From an uncultured Chitinophaga sp. (GTDB lineage Bacteria; Bacteroidota; Bacteroidia; Chitinophagales; Chitinophagaceae), in NCBI RefSeq assembly GCF_937898475.1, contig NZ_CALEJS010000013.1, positions 310,001 to 374,000 on the forward strand: a stretch of DNA of 64,000 nucleotides. The letters are read 5' to 3'. This document shows, piece by piece, positions 51,394 through 60,709 of the stretch. A program made the translations under genes and the position numbers. Within the stretch, counting starts at the first letter, position 1; every line of letters begins with the position of its first letter. Below the pieces are notes generated by a model. That model did not search any database and was not told where the DNA came from. It saw only the letters and a list, made by a program, of their open reading frames with translations.

Positions 51394-52365
51394 ATGAACC
51401 TTGAAAATGAGATCTTGTTGAAAGAGAACAAAGACCGCTTTGTACTGCTGCCTATTAATTATCCGAAAGTATGGGAAATATATAAACGGCATGAAGCGAG
51501 TTTTTGGACGGCTGAAGAAATAGACCTGAGCGGAGACCTGAAAGATTGGGCTGGCCTCAACGATGGCGAACGCCATTTTATTACACATGTGCTGGCATTT
51601 TTTGCCGCCAGCGATGGCATTGTGAATGAGAACCTCGCCGTAAACTTCATGAGCGAAGTACAGATACCGGAAGCCCGTTGTTTCTACGGCTTCCAGATCA
51701 TGATGGAAAATATCCACTCTGAAACATACGCATTGTTAATTGATACTTATGTGAAAGACCCGGTGGAGAAAGACCGTTTGTTCCACGCCATTGATACCGT
51801 GCCTGCTGTGAAGAAGAAAGCAGAATGGGCCCTGCGCTGGATAGACAACGGCAACTTTGCACAACGCCTGGTGGCCTTTGCTGCAGTAGAAGGTATCTTC
51901 TTCAGCGGCAGCTTCTGCTCCATCTTCTGGCTGAAGAAGAGAGGACTGATGCCCGGCCTTACCTTCTCCAATGAACTGATCAGCCGTGATGAAGGATTGC
52001 ACTGTGAATTTGCCTGCCTGCTCTACAGCATGCTGCAGAATAAACTGACACAGGAAGAAGTGCACCAGATCATTGGCGATGCAGTAGCCATTGAAAAAGA
52101 GTTCATCACAGACGCACTGCCGGTAGCGCTTATCGGCATGAACAGCGCACTGATGGCGCAATACATCGAGTTTGTAGCTGACCGCTGGTTAAGTGAATTA
52201 GGCTACGCCAAAATATTTAATGCTACCAATCCGTTTGATTTCATGGAAATGATCTCGCTGCAGGGCAAGACCAACTTCTTTGAAAAACGTGTGGGTGATT
52301 ATCAGAAAGCCGGCGTAATGTCTGGCAAGGATACACAAACATTTAGCCTGGACGAAGACTTTTAA
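51394..52365 (+). CDS. nrdB: Ribonucleotide reductase class Ia, small subunit
   Basis: A 323-residue di-iron R2 subunit providing the tyrosyl radical for deoxynucleotide synthesis. Metal ligands appear as Asp74, Glu105, His108, Glu166, Glu200 and His203, with the radical tyrosine at Tyr112 (MENIHSETY). The spacings equal those of E. coli and mouse R2, and the sequence around EARCFYGFQ is strikingly like eukaryotic R2. The C-terminal tail FSLDEDF is the R1-binding peptide. It is preceded by a B12 riboswitch and followed by nrdA. Confidence 0.95.
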   Translation: MNLENEILLKENKDRFVLLPINYPKVWEIYKRHEASFWTAEEIDLSGDLKDWAGLNDGERHFITHVLAFFAASDGIVNENLAVNFMSEVQIPEARCFYGFQIMMENIHSETYALLIDTYVKDPVEKDRLFHAIDTVPAVKKKAEWALRWIDNGNFAQRLVAFAAVEGIFFSGSFCSIFWLKKRGLMPGLTFSNELISRDEGLHCEFACLLYSMLQNKLTQEEVHQIIGDAVAIEKEFITDALPVALIGMNSALMAQYIEFVADRWLSELGYAKIFNATNPFDFMEMISLQGKTNFFEKRVGDYQKAGVMSGKDTQTFSLDEDF

Positions 52366-52368
52366 TAT

Positions 52369-52444
52369 AAGCTGTTAGCTGTTGGCATTTAGCAATGGAA
52401 TAATGCAAGCTGCTAACAGCTAAACGCCAAAGACTAATAGCTAA
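52369..52444. repeat. GCTGTTA-family inverted word array between nrdB and nrdA
   Basis: The left arm (52369-52395) has words AGCTGTT, AGCTGTT, GGCATTT, AGCAA. The right arm (52411-52444) has TGCTAAC, AGCTAAA, CGCCAAA, GACTAAT, AGCTAA. The loop is about 15 nt. It begins 3 nt after the nrdB stop and lies inside an operon. Confidence 0.8.
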
Positions 52445-52476
52445 TTTATTTACTTACCGCTTAAATTCAATACACC

Positions 52477-54852
52477 ATGTTTGTAATAAAAAGGGACGGA
52501 CGAAAGGAGTCCGTAAAGTTTGATAAGATCACCGCACGTATTGAAAAGCTTTGTTATGGCCTGAATGCAGAATATGTAGATTCGATAGATGTTGCCAAAA
52601 AGGTAATACAAGGTTTATATGATGGTGTTACCACCACTGAACTGGATAACCTGGCAGCAGAGACCGCGGCCTCACTGACCACTAAACACCCGGATTACGC
52701 ACTGCTGGCATCCCGCATAGCCGTGAGCAATCTGCACAAGAATACGGAGAAATCTTTCTCCAAAACAATGAAGAAACTGTTTGAGTATATTGATCCTAAA
52801 ACAGGCAAACCGGCTCCCCTCTTATCTGATGATGTATGGGAGATCATCCGCAGGAATGCCGAAACACTGGATTCCAATATCATCTACGACCGTGACTTCG
52901 CTTTCGACTATTTTGGCTTTAAAACACTGGAACGCTCTTACCTGCTGAAAGTGGATGGCAAAATAGCGGAACGCCCTCAACATATGTTCATGCGTGTGGC
53001 AGTAGGTATCCACAAGGAAGATATTGAATCTGCCATCAAAACATATAACCTTATGAGTGAGCGCTGGTTCACACACGCCACTCCTACCCTATTCAACGCA
53101 GGTACACCCAAACCGCAGATGTCGTCCTGCTTCCTGCTCACCATGAAAGGAGACAGCATCGATGGTATCTACGATACGCTGAAACAAACTGCCAAGATCT
53201 CCCAGAGCGCAGGCGGTATTGGTCTCAGCATTCACAATATCCGCGCTACAGGCTCTTATATCAGCGGCACCAATGGTACCTCCAACGGTATCATCCCCAT
53301 GCTGCGCGTGTTCAATGATACTGCCCGCTATGTAGACCAGGGCGGCGGTAAACGTAAAGGCGCTTTTGCCATCTACCTGGAACCCTGGCACGCTGATGTG
53401 TTCGAGTTCCTGGACCTGCGCAAGAACCACGGTAAAGAAGAGATGCGCGCACGCGACCTGTTCTACGCACTGTGGGTATCTGACCTGTTCATGAAACGCG
53501 TGGAATCCAATGGCGACTGGAGCCTGTTCTGCCCGCATGAAGCACCCGGACTGGCAGACACCTGGGGCGAAGAATTTGAGCAGCTGTATGAAAAATATGA
53601 GAAAGAAGGCCGTCAGCGCAGAACAGTGAAAGCGCAGGACCTGTGGTTCGCTATCCTGGAAGCACAGATAGAAACCGGTACACCGTACCTGCTGTATAAA
53701 GATTCTGCCAACCGCAAATCCAACCAGCAGAACCTGGGTACTATCAAGAGCTCCAACCTTTGCACAGAGATCATTGAATATACAGACGCCAATGAAGTGG
53801 CGGTATGTAACCTGGCATCGCTGGCACTGCCCCGCTTTGTGATAGACGGTCAGTTTGACCATCAGAAATTGTTCGAGGTAACCTACCAGGCTGCCGTGAA
53901 CCTGAACAGGATCATTGATAACAACTACTATCCTGTAGAAGAAGCACGCCGCAGCAACCTGCGCCACCGTCCTATCGGGCTGGGCGTACAGGGCCTGGCA
54001 GACGCCTTCATCCTGATGCGCTATCCTTTCGAGAGCGAAGCCGCCAAAAAGCTGAACTCCGAGATCTTTGAAACCATCTACTTTGCTGCCTTGACCGCAT
54101 CAAAAGACCTGGCTATAAAAGACGGTGCATATGAAACCTTTGCCGGCTCTCCTGCTTCAAAAGGTATCCTGCAGTACGATATGTGGGGTGTAACGCCTTC
54201 TCCCCGCTGGGACTGGGCTTCCCTCAAAGCGGAGATCAAAAAGCATGGCATCCGCAACTCACTGCTGCTGGCGCCCATGCCTACCGCCTCTACTTCCCAG
54301 ATCCTGGGCAACAACGAGTGCTTTGAGCCCTACACTTCCAACATCTACACCCGCCGTGTACTGAGCGGTGAGTTTGTGGTAGTGAACAAACACCTGCTGA
54401 AAGACCTGGTGGAACTGGGCCTGTGGGATAATGACATGAAGAACAAGATCATTGCCGCCAACGGTTCTATACAGCAGATACAGGAAATACCTTCCAACAT
54501 CAAAGAACTGTACAAAACAGTTTGGGAGATCAAACAACGTACGATCATCGATATGGCGGCAGACCGCGGCGCGTTCATCTGCCAGTCTCAGTCACTGAAC
54601 CTGTTCGTAGATACACCGTCTACTGCTAAACTCACCTCTATGCACTTCTACGCATGGAAGAAAGGTTTGAAGACCGGTATGTATTACCTGCGCACACAGG
54701 CCGCTTCACAGGCTGTACAGTTCACTGTTGAAAAGCAAGGCGGACAGCAGATGGAACCGGTAGTAGTAGCAGGTGCAGGCAGCCAGGAAGAAGAGATCAT
54801 TGAAGGTGCGGTTTGTACAATGGAAGAAGGTTGTGTAACCTGCAGCGCATAA
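52477..54852 (+). CDS. nrdA: Ribonucleotide reductase class Ia, large subunit
   Basis: A 791-residue catalytic R1 subunit. The ATP-cone (about 1-90, starting MFVIKRDGRKESVKFDKI) gives allosteric activity control. MSSCFLLTMKGDSIDGIYDTL holds the first active-site Cys and SNLCTEIIEY the radical Cys region. PMPTASTSQILGNNE is a family signature. The C-terminal redox pair is Cys786-x2-Cys789 in GCVTCSA. The overall pattern is eukaryote-like, as in nrdB. Confidence 0.95.
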   Translation: MFVIKRDGRKESVKFDKITARIEKLCYGLNAEYVDSIDVAKKVIQGLYDGVTTTELDNLAAETAASLTTKHPDYALLASRIAVSNLHKNTEKSFSKTMKKLFEYIDPKTGKPAPLLSDDVWEIIRRNAETLDSNIIYDRDFAFDYFGFKTLERSYLLKVDGKIAERPQHMFMRVAVGIHKEDIESAIKTYNLMSERWFTHATPTLFNAGTPKPQMSSCFLLTMKGDSIDGIYDTLKQTAKISQSAGGIGLSIHNIRATGSYISGTNGTSNGIIPMLRVFNDTARYVDQGGGKRKGAFAIYLEPWHADVFEFLDLRKNHGKEEMRARDLFYALWVSDLFMKRVESNGDWSLFCPHEAPGLADTWGEEFEQLYEKYEKEGRQRRTVKAQDLWFAILEAQIETGTPYLLYKDSANRKSNQQNLGTIKSSNLCTEIIEYTDANEVAVCNLASLALPRFVIDGQFDHQKLFEVTYQAAVNLNRIIDNNYYPVEEARRSNLRHRPIGLGVQGLADAFILMRYPFESEAAKKLNSEIFETIYFAALTASKDLAIKDGAYETFAGSPASKGILQYDMWGVTPSPRWDWASLKAEIKKHGIRNSLLLAPMPTASTSQILGNNECFEPYTSNIYTRRVLSGEFVVVNKHLLKDLVELGLWDNDMKNKIIAANGSIQQIQEIPSNIKELYKTVWEIKQRTIIDMAADRGAFICQSQSLNLFVDTPSTAKLTSMHFYAWKKGLKTGMYYLRTQAASQAVQFTVEKQGGQQMEPVVVAGAGSQEEEIIEGAVCTMEEGCVTCSA

Positions 54853-54870
54853 GCTATCTTTAAAATAAAT

Positions 54871-54906
54871 AAAAAGCTCTTCGTCTTACCGGCGAAGAGC
54901 TTTTTT
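54871..54906 (+). terminator. Rho-independent terminator of nrdBA
   Basis: AAAAAGCTCTTCG and CGAAGAGCTTTTTT form a stem of about 13 bp around a 9-nt loop. It lies 19 nt after the nrdA stop and also fits the convergent hydrolase gene. Confidence 0.93.
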
Positions 54907-54933
54907 GTTTGTATACACCCGGTATACTACGCC

Positions 54934-55992
54934 TTAAGAATGCTTTTTATTTTTGATCATCCCCAGGTAGCTTTCGGTATGATCCGTATTCATTTCCACC
55001 CACAGGGGAAAGTGATCGCTCATCTGGTAAGTCCTGAAATCATTGAAGGCTTTTACTGAATCGATCTTCTTATCCTGGTGGCGGTTGATCCTGGCGGCAT
55101 AGCCCTTGAGATTGTCAAATACCGATTCGTAACAATTAAAGACACCGGCTTTGGTAAAGGTGATGTCGGCAAACTGGTTATAGTACAATATCTGGTCGTA
55201 GATCTTGTCCTGCTTCGCATTGCTGAACAGGTTCTTGCCCAGTATAGCATTAGGGATCTTAAACGCAGAAGAGGTAGCCGCTTTATAGGTAGGACTGTTG
55301 GTATCTTCAATATTGAAATCGCCCAGCAGGAACATGTTGTACGCCTCTTTCTTCTCTATGTAATATTTTTTGAGATGGCCGGTGAGGGTGGCGATCTCAT
55401 TTACCCGCCGCTGGTACGCTTCAGAGCTTTTAATATCCTTTCCATAGTAAATGTGGGCGGTGCAGATATCAAATTTCAGCCAGCCAGACTGGAACCTTAC
55501 AATGTAGGGCGATCTTGCAAACTGGGGATTGGCGTCTGATTCCGGGAGGATGATCTGCCCGGCAATGTTACGGAAAGCCACGGTGCGCTTGTCGTACAAA
55601 AAGGCCAGGCGCTCTTTGTTGCCCGAAGCGCCCTGGGTAACCACACTGGTAAACACGCCCCAGTCGCTTCCCAGGATGCGGCATACTTTATTGAAATCGC
55701 CCAGCTGGTCTCTTACTTCCTGTATCGCTACCAGGTCAAACCTTGATATGATCTCGGCAATATAATACAACGATTCGGGCATGCGGCCGCCATACTTTGT
55801 ATTACCCAGCTCACGCAGGTTCCAGGTACCAAGAATGAGATTGCCGGATAGTTTCTTTTCGGGAATGCCTCTCTTTTTATCGTTCAGGTGCGCTCTTAGC
55901 CGGATGATATTATCAATGACGGCATCGCGGTCTTTCTTGTTGTCAATATACAAAGGCTGTTCGCCAAGGGCGTTGAGGTAATAGTAGTTCAT
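54934..55992 (-). CDS. Endonuclease/exonuclease/phosphatase-family protein
   Basis: A 352-residue EEP-fold hydrolase. The order of motifs is LGTWNLRELG (Asn), VAIQEVRD (metal-binding Glu), AHIYYG, MFLLGDFNIED (Asp-Asn) and MSDHFPLWVEM (catalytic Asp-His). No signal peptide is seen. It resembles DNase I-like proteins and may act on nucleic acid or phosphoesters in the cytosol. The N-terminal 45 residues (ALGEQPLYIDNKKDRDAVIDNIIRLRAHLNDKKRG) are a family-specific extension. Confidence 0.85.
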   Translation of the reverse strand: MNYYYLNALGEQPLYIDNKKDRDAVIDNIIRLRAHLNDKKRGIPEKKLSGNLILGTWNLRELGNTKYGGRMPESLYYIAEIISRFDLVAIQEVRDQLGDFNKVCRILGSDWGVFTSVVTQGASGNKERLAFLYDKRTVAFRNIAGQIILPESDANPQFARSPYIVRFQSGWLKFDICTAHIYYGKDIKSSEAYQRRVNEIATLTGHLKKYYIEKKEAYNMFLLGDFNIEDTNSPTYKAATSSAFKIPNAILGKNLFSNAKQDKIYDQILYYNQFADITFTKAGVFNCYESVFDNLKGYAARINRHQDKKIDSVKAFNDFRTYQMSDHFPLWVEMNTDHTESYLGMIKNKKHS

Positions 55993-56246
55993 GACAATGC
56001 ATTTGATTAGTTATACAATAGTGATAGTTGTACAGGGGGTATGTATGATTGGGGTGCATCATTGGGGTTGCGTTATTACAATATTAAGGAAAAAGCGTTT
56101 AAAAGCTGGTTTTCAACCTGAAAAACAGTTCCGGACCTCCACTATTCCCACTGCAGAAGAGCCACAGCAGCGCCTGTAGCTAACCTGCCAAACCGGACAA
56201 AACCAGATTTTTTTCAAATAATATTTTAAAATCTAAAAAACCAAAG
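55993..56246. other. Gene-free stretch before the TonB receptor promoter
   Basis: This is part of a 412-nt gap (55993-56404). I see no supported gene. The remainder is the receptor promoter/operator at 56247-56272 and a leader of about 140 nt with open frame but no good start signal. Confidence 0.4.
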
Positions 56247-56272
56247 TATATTTGTCTACCAAACCAGTAGAC
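56247..56272 (+). promoter_or_regulatory. Promoter and operator-like palindrome of the TonB receptor
   Basis: TATATTTG (56247-56254) is an exact -7 box. Sharing its last G is GTCTAC-N7-GTAGAC (56254-56272), a 19-bp inverted repeat at the expected transcription start, the position of a repressor operator. No regulator gene adjoins. Confidence 0.6.
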
Positions 56273-56404
56273 TTAACATACTATGCGACGATATTATCAC
56301 TTTCCAAGATCTCTCTCCTGGATATGTATGTACGCAGCATGCTGATGCTGCATACATTTTCGAACATCCATTTCTATATGCAATATTCCCTTAATCCTTT
56401 ATTC

Positions 56405-58960
56405 ATGAAAAGATCAGTACTATTTATATTATTCATTCTTATCGGAACAAACATAGCTTTCGCGCAGCGCCAGATAACGGGCGTGATTAAAGACAGTTCG
56501 GGTACCCCGGTGCCGGGGGCCACGGTTATTGTAAAAGGAGGCAGCACACATGCCATTGCCAATGGCAGCGGGCAGTTCAGCATCGCAGTGAGAAAGGCGC
56601 CGCCTTTTACACTCAGGATCAGTTCTGTTGGATATAAATCACAGGATGTACAGGTAACAGCGCTCGAAGACGCTGCGCTGAACATTACGCTGGATAATGA
56701 TAACCAGCTGTCTGAAGTAGTGATCACTTCCAGGCGGCGTATAGAAACCGCGCAGAATGTGCCCATACCCATCTCCGTTGTTGGCGGCGCACGGGTAGAA
56801 GAAACCGGCAACTTTAACGTGAACCGTTTAAAGGAGCTGGTGCCTACGGTTCAGCTCTATTCGTCTAACCCGCGTAACACCACGCTGAATATCCGTGGCC
56901 TGGGGTCTACCTTTGGCCTCACCAATGACGGTATTGATCCTGGTGTTGGCTTTTACGTAGACGCGGTGTATTACGCACGGCCCGCGGCCGCAACGCTTGA
57001 CTTTATTGACATAGAACAGATTGAAGTATTGCGCGGCCCCCAGGGTACCCTGTTTGGTAAGAACACCACAGCGGGTGCATTCAACATCACTACACGTAAG
57101 CCTACGTTTACGCCTACCGCCAACTTCGAGGTAAGCTATGGCAACTACGGGTACATCCAGGCTAAAAGCTCCATTTCGGGCCCCCTGCTGTCCAACAAGC
57201 TGGCGGCACGCGTATCATTTTCAGGTACCCAGCGTGATGGCACCCTGTATAATGTAGCTACCGATAAACACATCAATGACCTTAACAATATAGGTGGACG
57301 GGCACAACTGCTGTACATACCTTCAGACAGGCTGACCATTACACTGGCAGGTCATGCATCGCGCCAGCGCCCCGAAGGTTATGCGCAGGTAATAACCGGT
57401 GTTGTAAAAACACAACGCCCCGAATACCGGCAGTTTGAACAGATCATTGCTGATCTCAATTACCAGCTGCCCAGCCGTAACCCGTTTGACAGGCTGATAG
57501 ATCATAACACCACCTGGCGTTCCGGCAACGATCTTGGCGGCGTTTCACTGAATATTGACCTGAAAGCCGGACCTGGTACATTAACTTCTACCACGGCCTG
57601 GCGTTACTGGAACTGGGACCCGTCTAATGACCGTGACTTCACCGGTTTGCCTGTATTAACATTATCACAGGCTACTTCAAAGCATAAACAATGGACGCAG
57701 GAAGTTCGTTATGCCGGTAACTTTTCCTCCCGTTTAAGCGGCGTGCTCGGCGTATTTTTCATTGGCCAGGATCTCAAGACAGATCCTGAGCATATAGAAG
57801 AATCAGGTGCGGCACAATGGCGCTTCTCACAAAGCACTACCAGCCCGCTGTGGTCAACACCGGGCCTCTTTGAAGGGTATGGCATCAAAACAAGATCACG
57901 CCTGCAAACCTTTGGCGCAGCTATATTTGGCCAGGTAGACTGGGCCATTACAGATCGCCTGCATGTGTTGCCGGGTTTGCGCTTCAACTATGATCAAAAG
58001 AAAGTGGATTACGACCGCCGTACCTATGGCGGCTTGCAGACCACAGATTCTGCGCTGCTGGCGCTTAAGCAGATCGTGTATTCCAACCAGGCGTTTAAGG
58101 CGAATGTGGATGAAAGGAACCTCTCCGGCCAGATCACCCTGGCTTACAAGCTGGCCTCTTACTTCAATGCCTTTGCTACTTACTCTACCAGCTACAAGCC
58201 TGTGGGCGTGAACCTGGGCGGGTTACCCACCTCCGGCGGCAAACCGATACTGGAGCTGGCGCAGATCAAGCCTGAGTATGTACGCCATTTTGAAATAGGA
58301 GTAAAAACGAAACCGTCTGTAAATACTACCGTGAATGCGGTGTTCCACTATACAAACGTTGATGATTACCAGACGCAGGTACAATCTCCCGAAGTGGGTG
58401 TGAACCGCGGTTACCTGGCCAATGCAGAAGAAGTGCGTGTACTGGGCGCTGAACTGGATGCAAATACCAGGATAGGACAGCACATCTCCTTATATGGCGC
58501 CTTAGCCTACACAGAAGGCGAGTATGTGTCTTTCACCAACGCGCCTGTTCCGCTGGAAGAAACAGGCGGCAGGGCATCTTTTAAAGATATTTCAGGAGGT
58601 CAGCTGCCGGGCATTTCCAAATGGGCCGGTTCACTGGGTGGCGAAATTGTTTCCAAACCATCCAGCCTGCTTGGACAGAGCGGCAAGTTTGTGCTTGGCT
58701 TTGATACCTATTACCGCTCTTCATTCTCATCCAGCCCCTCTCCTTCTCAATACCTCAATATAGACGGGTATGCATTACTGAACGCGAGGATCGGTTTCCG
58801 GGCGGCAGAAGGTTTGTCGCTCTTTGTGTGGGGCCGCAACCTGGCCAATAAGAATTACTTTGAGCAACTGCTGGTGGCAGCGGGGAATGCAGGACATTAT
58901 GCAGCAGTACTGGGAGATCCGAGAACGTATGGTGTAACGCTGCGCTACTCTTTACGATAA
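56405..58960 (+). CDS. TonB-dependent receptor with carboxypeptidase-regulatory domain
   Basis: An 851-residue outer-membrane active transporter. The signal peptide is residues 1-22 (MKRSVLFILFILIGTNIAFAQ). A CarboxypepD_reg-like beta domain (about 25-105: ITGVIKDSSGTPVPGATVIVKGG) is followed by the plug (about 115-230, with LNIRGLGSTFG and IEVLRGPQGTLFGKNTTAGAFNITTRKP). The 22-strand barrel ends with an aromatic-type C-terminus LRYSLR. It is more like siderophore-type single receptors than SusC: no SusD follows. The cargo is unknown. The start at 56405 is chosen because of the signal peptide. Confidence 0.9.
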   Translation: MKRSVLFILFILIGTNIAFAQRQITGVIKDSSGTPVPGATVIVKGGSTHAIANGSGQFSIAVRKAPPFTLRISSVGYKSQDVQVTALEDAALNITLDNDNQLSEVVITSRRRIETAQNVPIPISVVGGARVEETGNFNVNRLKELVPTVQLYSSNPRNTTLNIRGLGSTFGLTNDGIDPGVGFYVDAVYYARPAAATLDFIDIEQIEVLRGPQGTLFGKNTTAGAFNITTRKPTFTPTANFEVSYGNYGYIQAKSSISGPLLSNKLAARVSFSGTQRDGTLYNVATDKHINDLNNIGGRAQLLYIPSDRLTITLAGHASRQRPEGYAQVITGVVKTQRPEYRQFEQIIADLNYQLPSRNPFDRLIDHNTTWRSGNDLGGVSLNIDLKAGPGTLTSTTAWRYWNWDPSNDRDFTGLPVLTLSQATSKHKQWTQEVRYAGNFSSRLSGVLGVFFIGQDLKTDPEHIEESGAAQWRFSQSTTSPLWSTPGLFEGYGIKTRSRLQTFGAAIFGQVDWAITDRLHVLPGLRFNYDQKKVDYDRRTYGGLQTTDSALLALKQIVYSNQAFKANVDERNLSGQITLAYKLASYFNAFATYSTSYKPVGVNLGGLPTSGGKPILELAQIKPEYVRHFEIGVKTKPSVNTTVNAVFHYTNVDDYQTQVQSPEVGVNRGYLANAEEVRVLGAELDANTRIGQHISLYGALAYTEGEYVSFTNAPVPLEETGGRASFKDISGGQLPGISKWAGSLGGEIVSKPSSLLGQSGKFVLGFDTYYRSSFSSSPSPSQYLNIDGYALLNARIGFRAAEGLSLFVWGRNLANKNYFEQLLVAAGNAGHYAAVLGDPRTYGVTLRYSLR

Positions 58961-58983
58961 TTATTATCCAACCATTTTACCAG

Positions 58984-59015
58984 GACCGTCCCGCTTATGC
59001 GGGACGGTCTTTTTT
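58984..59015 (+). terminator. Rho-independent terminator of the TonB receptor gene
   Basis: GACCGTCCCGC, TTAT loop and GCGGGACGGTC form a perfect 11-bp GC-rich stem followed by six T. Confidence 0.95.
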
Positions 59016-59037
59016 ATGCAAGCGCAATTTACTGCCT

Positions 59038-59514
59038 TCAACTTCCCCTACTTCGCTTCCTGGCAATCATTGCGTCTACAGAAAATTTACCTGCCCCGGT
59101 AAAAATGAGCATGATCAATGCGCCGATATAAAGCAGGTTGATCTCATATCCCGGAGGGCCAAACTTTGGTCCGTCAGCATCCAAACCGATTGTCTTAATT
59201 GAACTGTATCCAAACTTATAATGAATGGTAAACAGTGCAGTCAGCATGGTAATGATCAGGGGGATAGATACAATGCTTACAAAAGCGCCCACAATCAATG
59301 CAAGGCCGCCTATCACTTCCGCAGCTATCCCCAGCCAGGCCATCACACCCGGTGCGGGCACACCTACCAGGTGTAATAGCTTTGTAAATCCTTCCGGACC
59401 TTTGCTGAGCTTCGCATATCCATGAACGAAGAAGCCAATGCCAACGATCACCCTTAAAATAAAGGCGGGCCAGTTGTTGTAAATTTTCCCCGCAGGGCTG
59501 AAAAGATTGTTCAT
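59038..59514 (-). CDS. DoxX family membrane protein
   Basis: A 158-residue protein with four membrane helices (ILRVIVGIGFFVHGYAKL, GVMAWLGIAAEVIGGLALIVGAFV, IPLIITMLTALFTIH, NLLYIGALIMLIFTGAGKFSVD). The HGYAKLSKGPEGF loop and GAGKFS-D are DoxX/DoxD signatures. Such proteins are linked to thiosulfate or quinone redox processes and to oxidative stress complexes. It is the last gene of the minus-strand redox operon, 9 nt after msrB. Confidence 0.88.
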   Translation of the reverse strand: MNNLFSPAGKIYNNWPAFILRVIVGIGFFVHGYAKLSKGPEGFTKLLHLVGVPAPGVMAWLGIAAEVIGGLALIVGAFVSIVSIPLIITMLTALFTIHYKFGYSSIKTIGLDADGPKFGPPGYEINLLYIGALIMLIFTGAGKFSVDAMIARKRSRGS

Positions 59515-59523
59515 AACTGTTGA

Positions 59524-60045
59524 TTATATACCGGGTTCAAAATCCAGGGATACTGAATTCATACAAAATCTTTTATGTGTTGGCGGGGGGCCATCATCAA
59601 AGATGTGCCCCAGGTGAGAGTTGCAGCGGGCGCATTCCACTTCTATACGGTGCATACCATAAGAGTAGTCGTCTTTATACAACACGCTGTTCTTTCTTAC
59701 CGGTTCAAAAAAGCTGGGCCAGCCGCAGCTGCTCGCGAATTTGGCGTCTGACAGGAACAGCTTGTTGCCGCACACTGCACAGTAATAAGTGCCTTTGGTT
59801 TCACTGTCCCAGTACTTCCCGGTAAAGGCCCGTTCGGTACCCTGCTCCCTGGCTACTTCGTACAGATCATGCGGGAGGATCTTTTTCCACTCCGCATCGC
59901 TGACATTCAGGTGCGTGGTATCTGTGCGTGAATAATACGGATTGTTGTTCCGGGCATTATCCATCTGATCATTCTTCTGGGCGTTGCCGCTACAGCTGTA
60001 TAGCATCATCATCAGGATGCCAGCCAGCATCTTAAAATATTTCAT
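59524..60045 (-). CDS. msrB: Peptide-methionine (R)-S-oxide reductase, exported
   Basis: A 173-residue enzyme repairing methionine R-sulfoxide. A lipoprotein-type signal (MKYFKMLAGILMMMLYSC) precedes the SelR domain. Zinc Cys pairs are in CAVCG and CARCN; GWPSFFEP and the catalytic Cys in HKRFCMNSVSL are present. The start at 60045 gives a normal signal peptide; an ATG at 60072 overlapping the msrA stop is the alternative. It repairs envelope proteins together with MsrA. Confidence 0.92.
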   Translation of the reverse strand: MKYFKMLAGILMMMLYSCSGNAQKNDQMDNARNNNPYYSRTDTTHLNVSDAEWKKILPHDLYEVAREQGTERAFTGKYWDSETKGTYYCAVCGNKLFLSDAKFASSCGWPSFFEPVRKNSVLYKDDYSYGMHRIEVECARCNSHLGHIFDDGPPPTHKRFCMNSVSLDFEPGI

Positions 60046-60064
60046 TGTGCTGTTTTTATATTCG

Positions 60065-60697
60065 TTATCCATTTTTAAGTTTCCCTTTGAACACTTCCCT
60101 GAATTTGTCCAGCTTGGGTTTGATCACCCGCTGGCAATAAGGCGCTTCCATATTGTTATCATAGTAGTTCTGGTGGTAGTCTTCTGCTTTGTAGAATACG
60201 CCATAGGGAACTACTTCCGTAACGATCTTTTTGTTGTATGCTTTTTCATCGTTCAGTCTTTTGATATAGAATTCCGCCAGCTTTTTCTGGTTATCGTCGT
60301 GGTAAAAGATAGCAGACCGGTATTGTGTGCCCACATCATATCCCTGGCGGTTCAGCTGCGTAGGATCATGTGCTACAAAAAAAGCGGCCAGCAGCTCATC
60401 GTAGGATATCTTTGACGGATCGTAAACAATATTACACGCTTCGGCATGGCCGGTGGTGCCTGTACAAACCTCCTTATAGGTAGGATGAGGCTTTGTGCCG
60501 CCGGTATACCCGGATGTTACGGAGATGACGCCATTCAGCTGTTTAAATTGTTCTTCCACGCACCAGAAGCAGCCTGCTGCAAAGGTAGCGGTTTCTGTTT
60601 TTGCACCGCTTTTCATCTGGGCGGGAGCAAGTGCGGGGGTAAGCAGGAACAGTAATACTGTCCGTGCTATATAACGAGTGATTTTCTGCAAGTTCAT
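60065..60697 (-). CDS. msrA: Peptide-methionine (S)-S-oxide reductase, exported
   Basis: A 210-residue enzyme repairing methionine S-sulfoxide. The signal peptide (MNLQKITRYIARTVLLFLLTPALAPAQ) precedes AAGCFWCVEEQFKQLNGV with the catalytic Cys in GCFW. YTGG, TGHAE and DVGTQYRSAIFYHDDNQ are family motifs. The ATG at 60697 is preferred over a TTG at 60706. The gene is adjacent to msrB in the same operon, as expected for a periplasmic repair pair. Confidence 0.94.
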   Translation of the reverse strand: MNLQKITRYIARTVLLFLLTPALAPAQMKSGAKTETATFAAGCFWCVEEQFKQLNGVISVTSGYTGGTKPHPTYKEVCTGTTGHAEACNIVYDPSKISYDELLAAFFVAHDPTQLNRQGYDVGTQYRSAIFYHDDNQKKLAEFYIKRLNDEKAYNKKIVTEVVPYGVFYKAEDYHQNYYDNNMEAPYCQRVIKPKLDKFREVFKGKLKNG

Positions 60698-60709
60698 ATA
60701 TTTCAATTT

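Noticed and set aside
53089..53967. Long minus-strand frame of 292 codons
   Set aside because: It is antisense to nrdA within conserved catalytic sequence; the translation is Cys/Phe/Val-rich without any family pattern.
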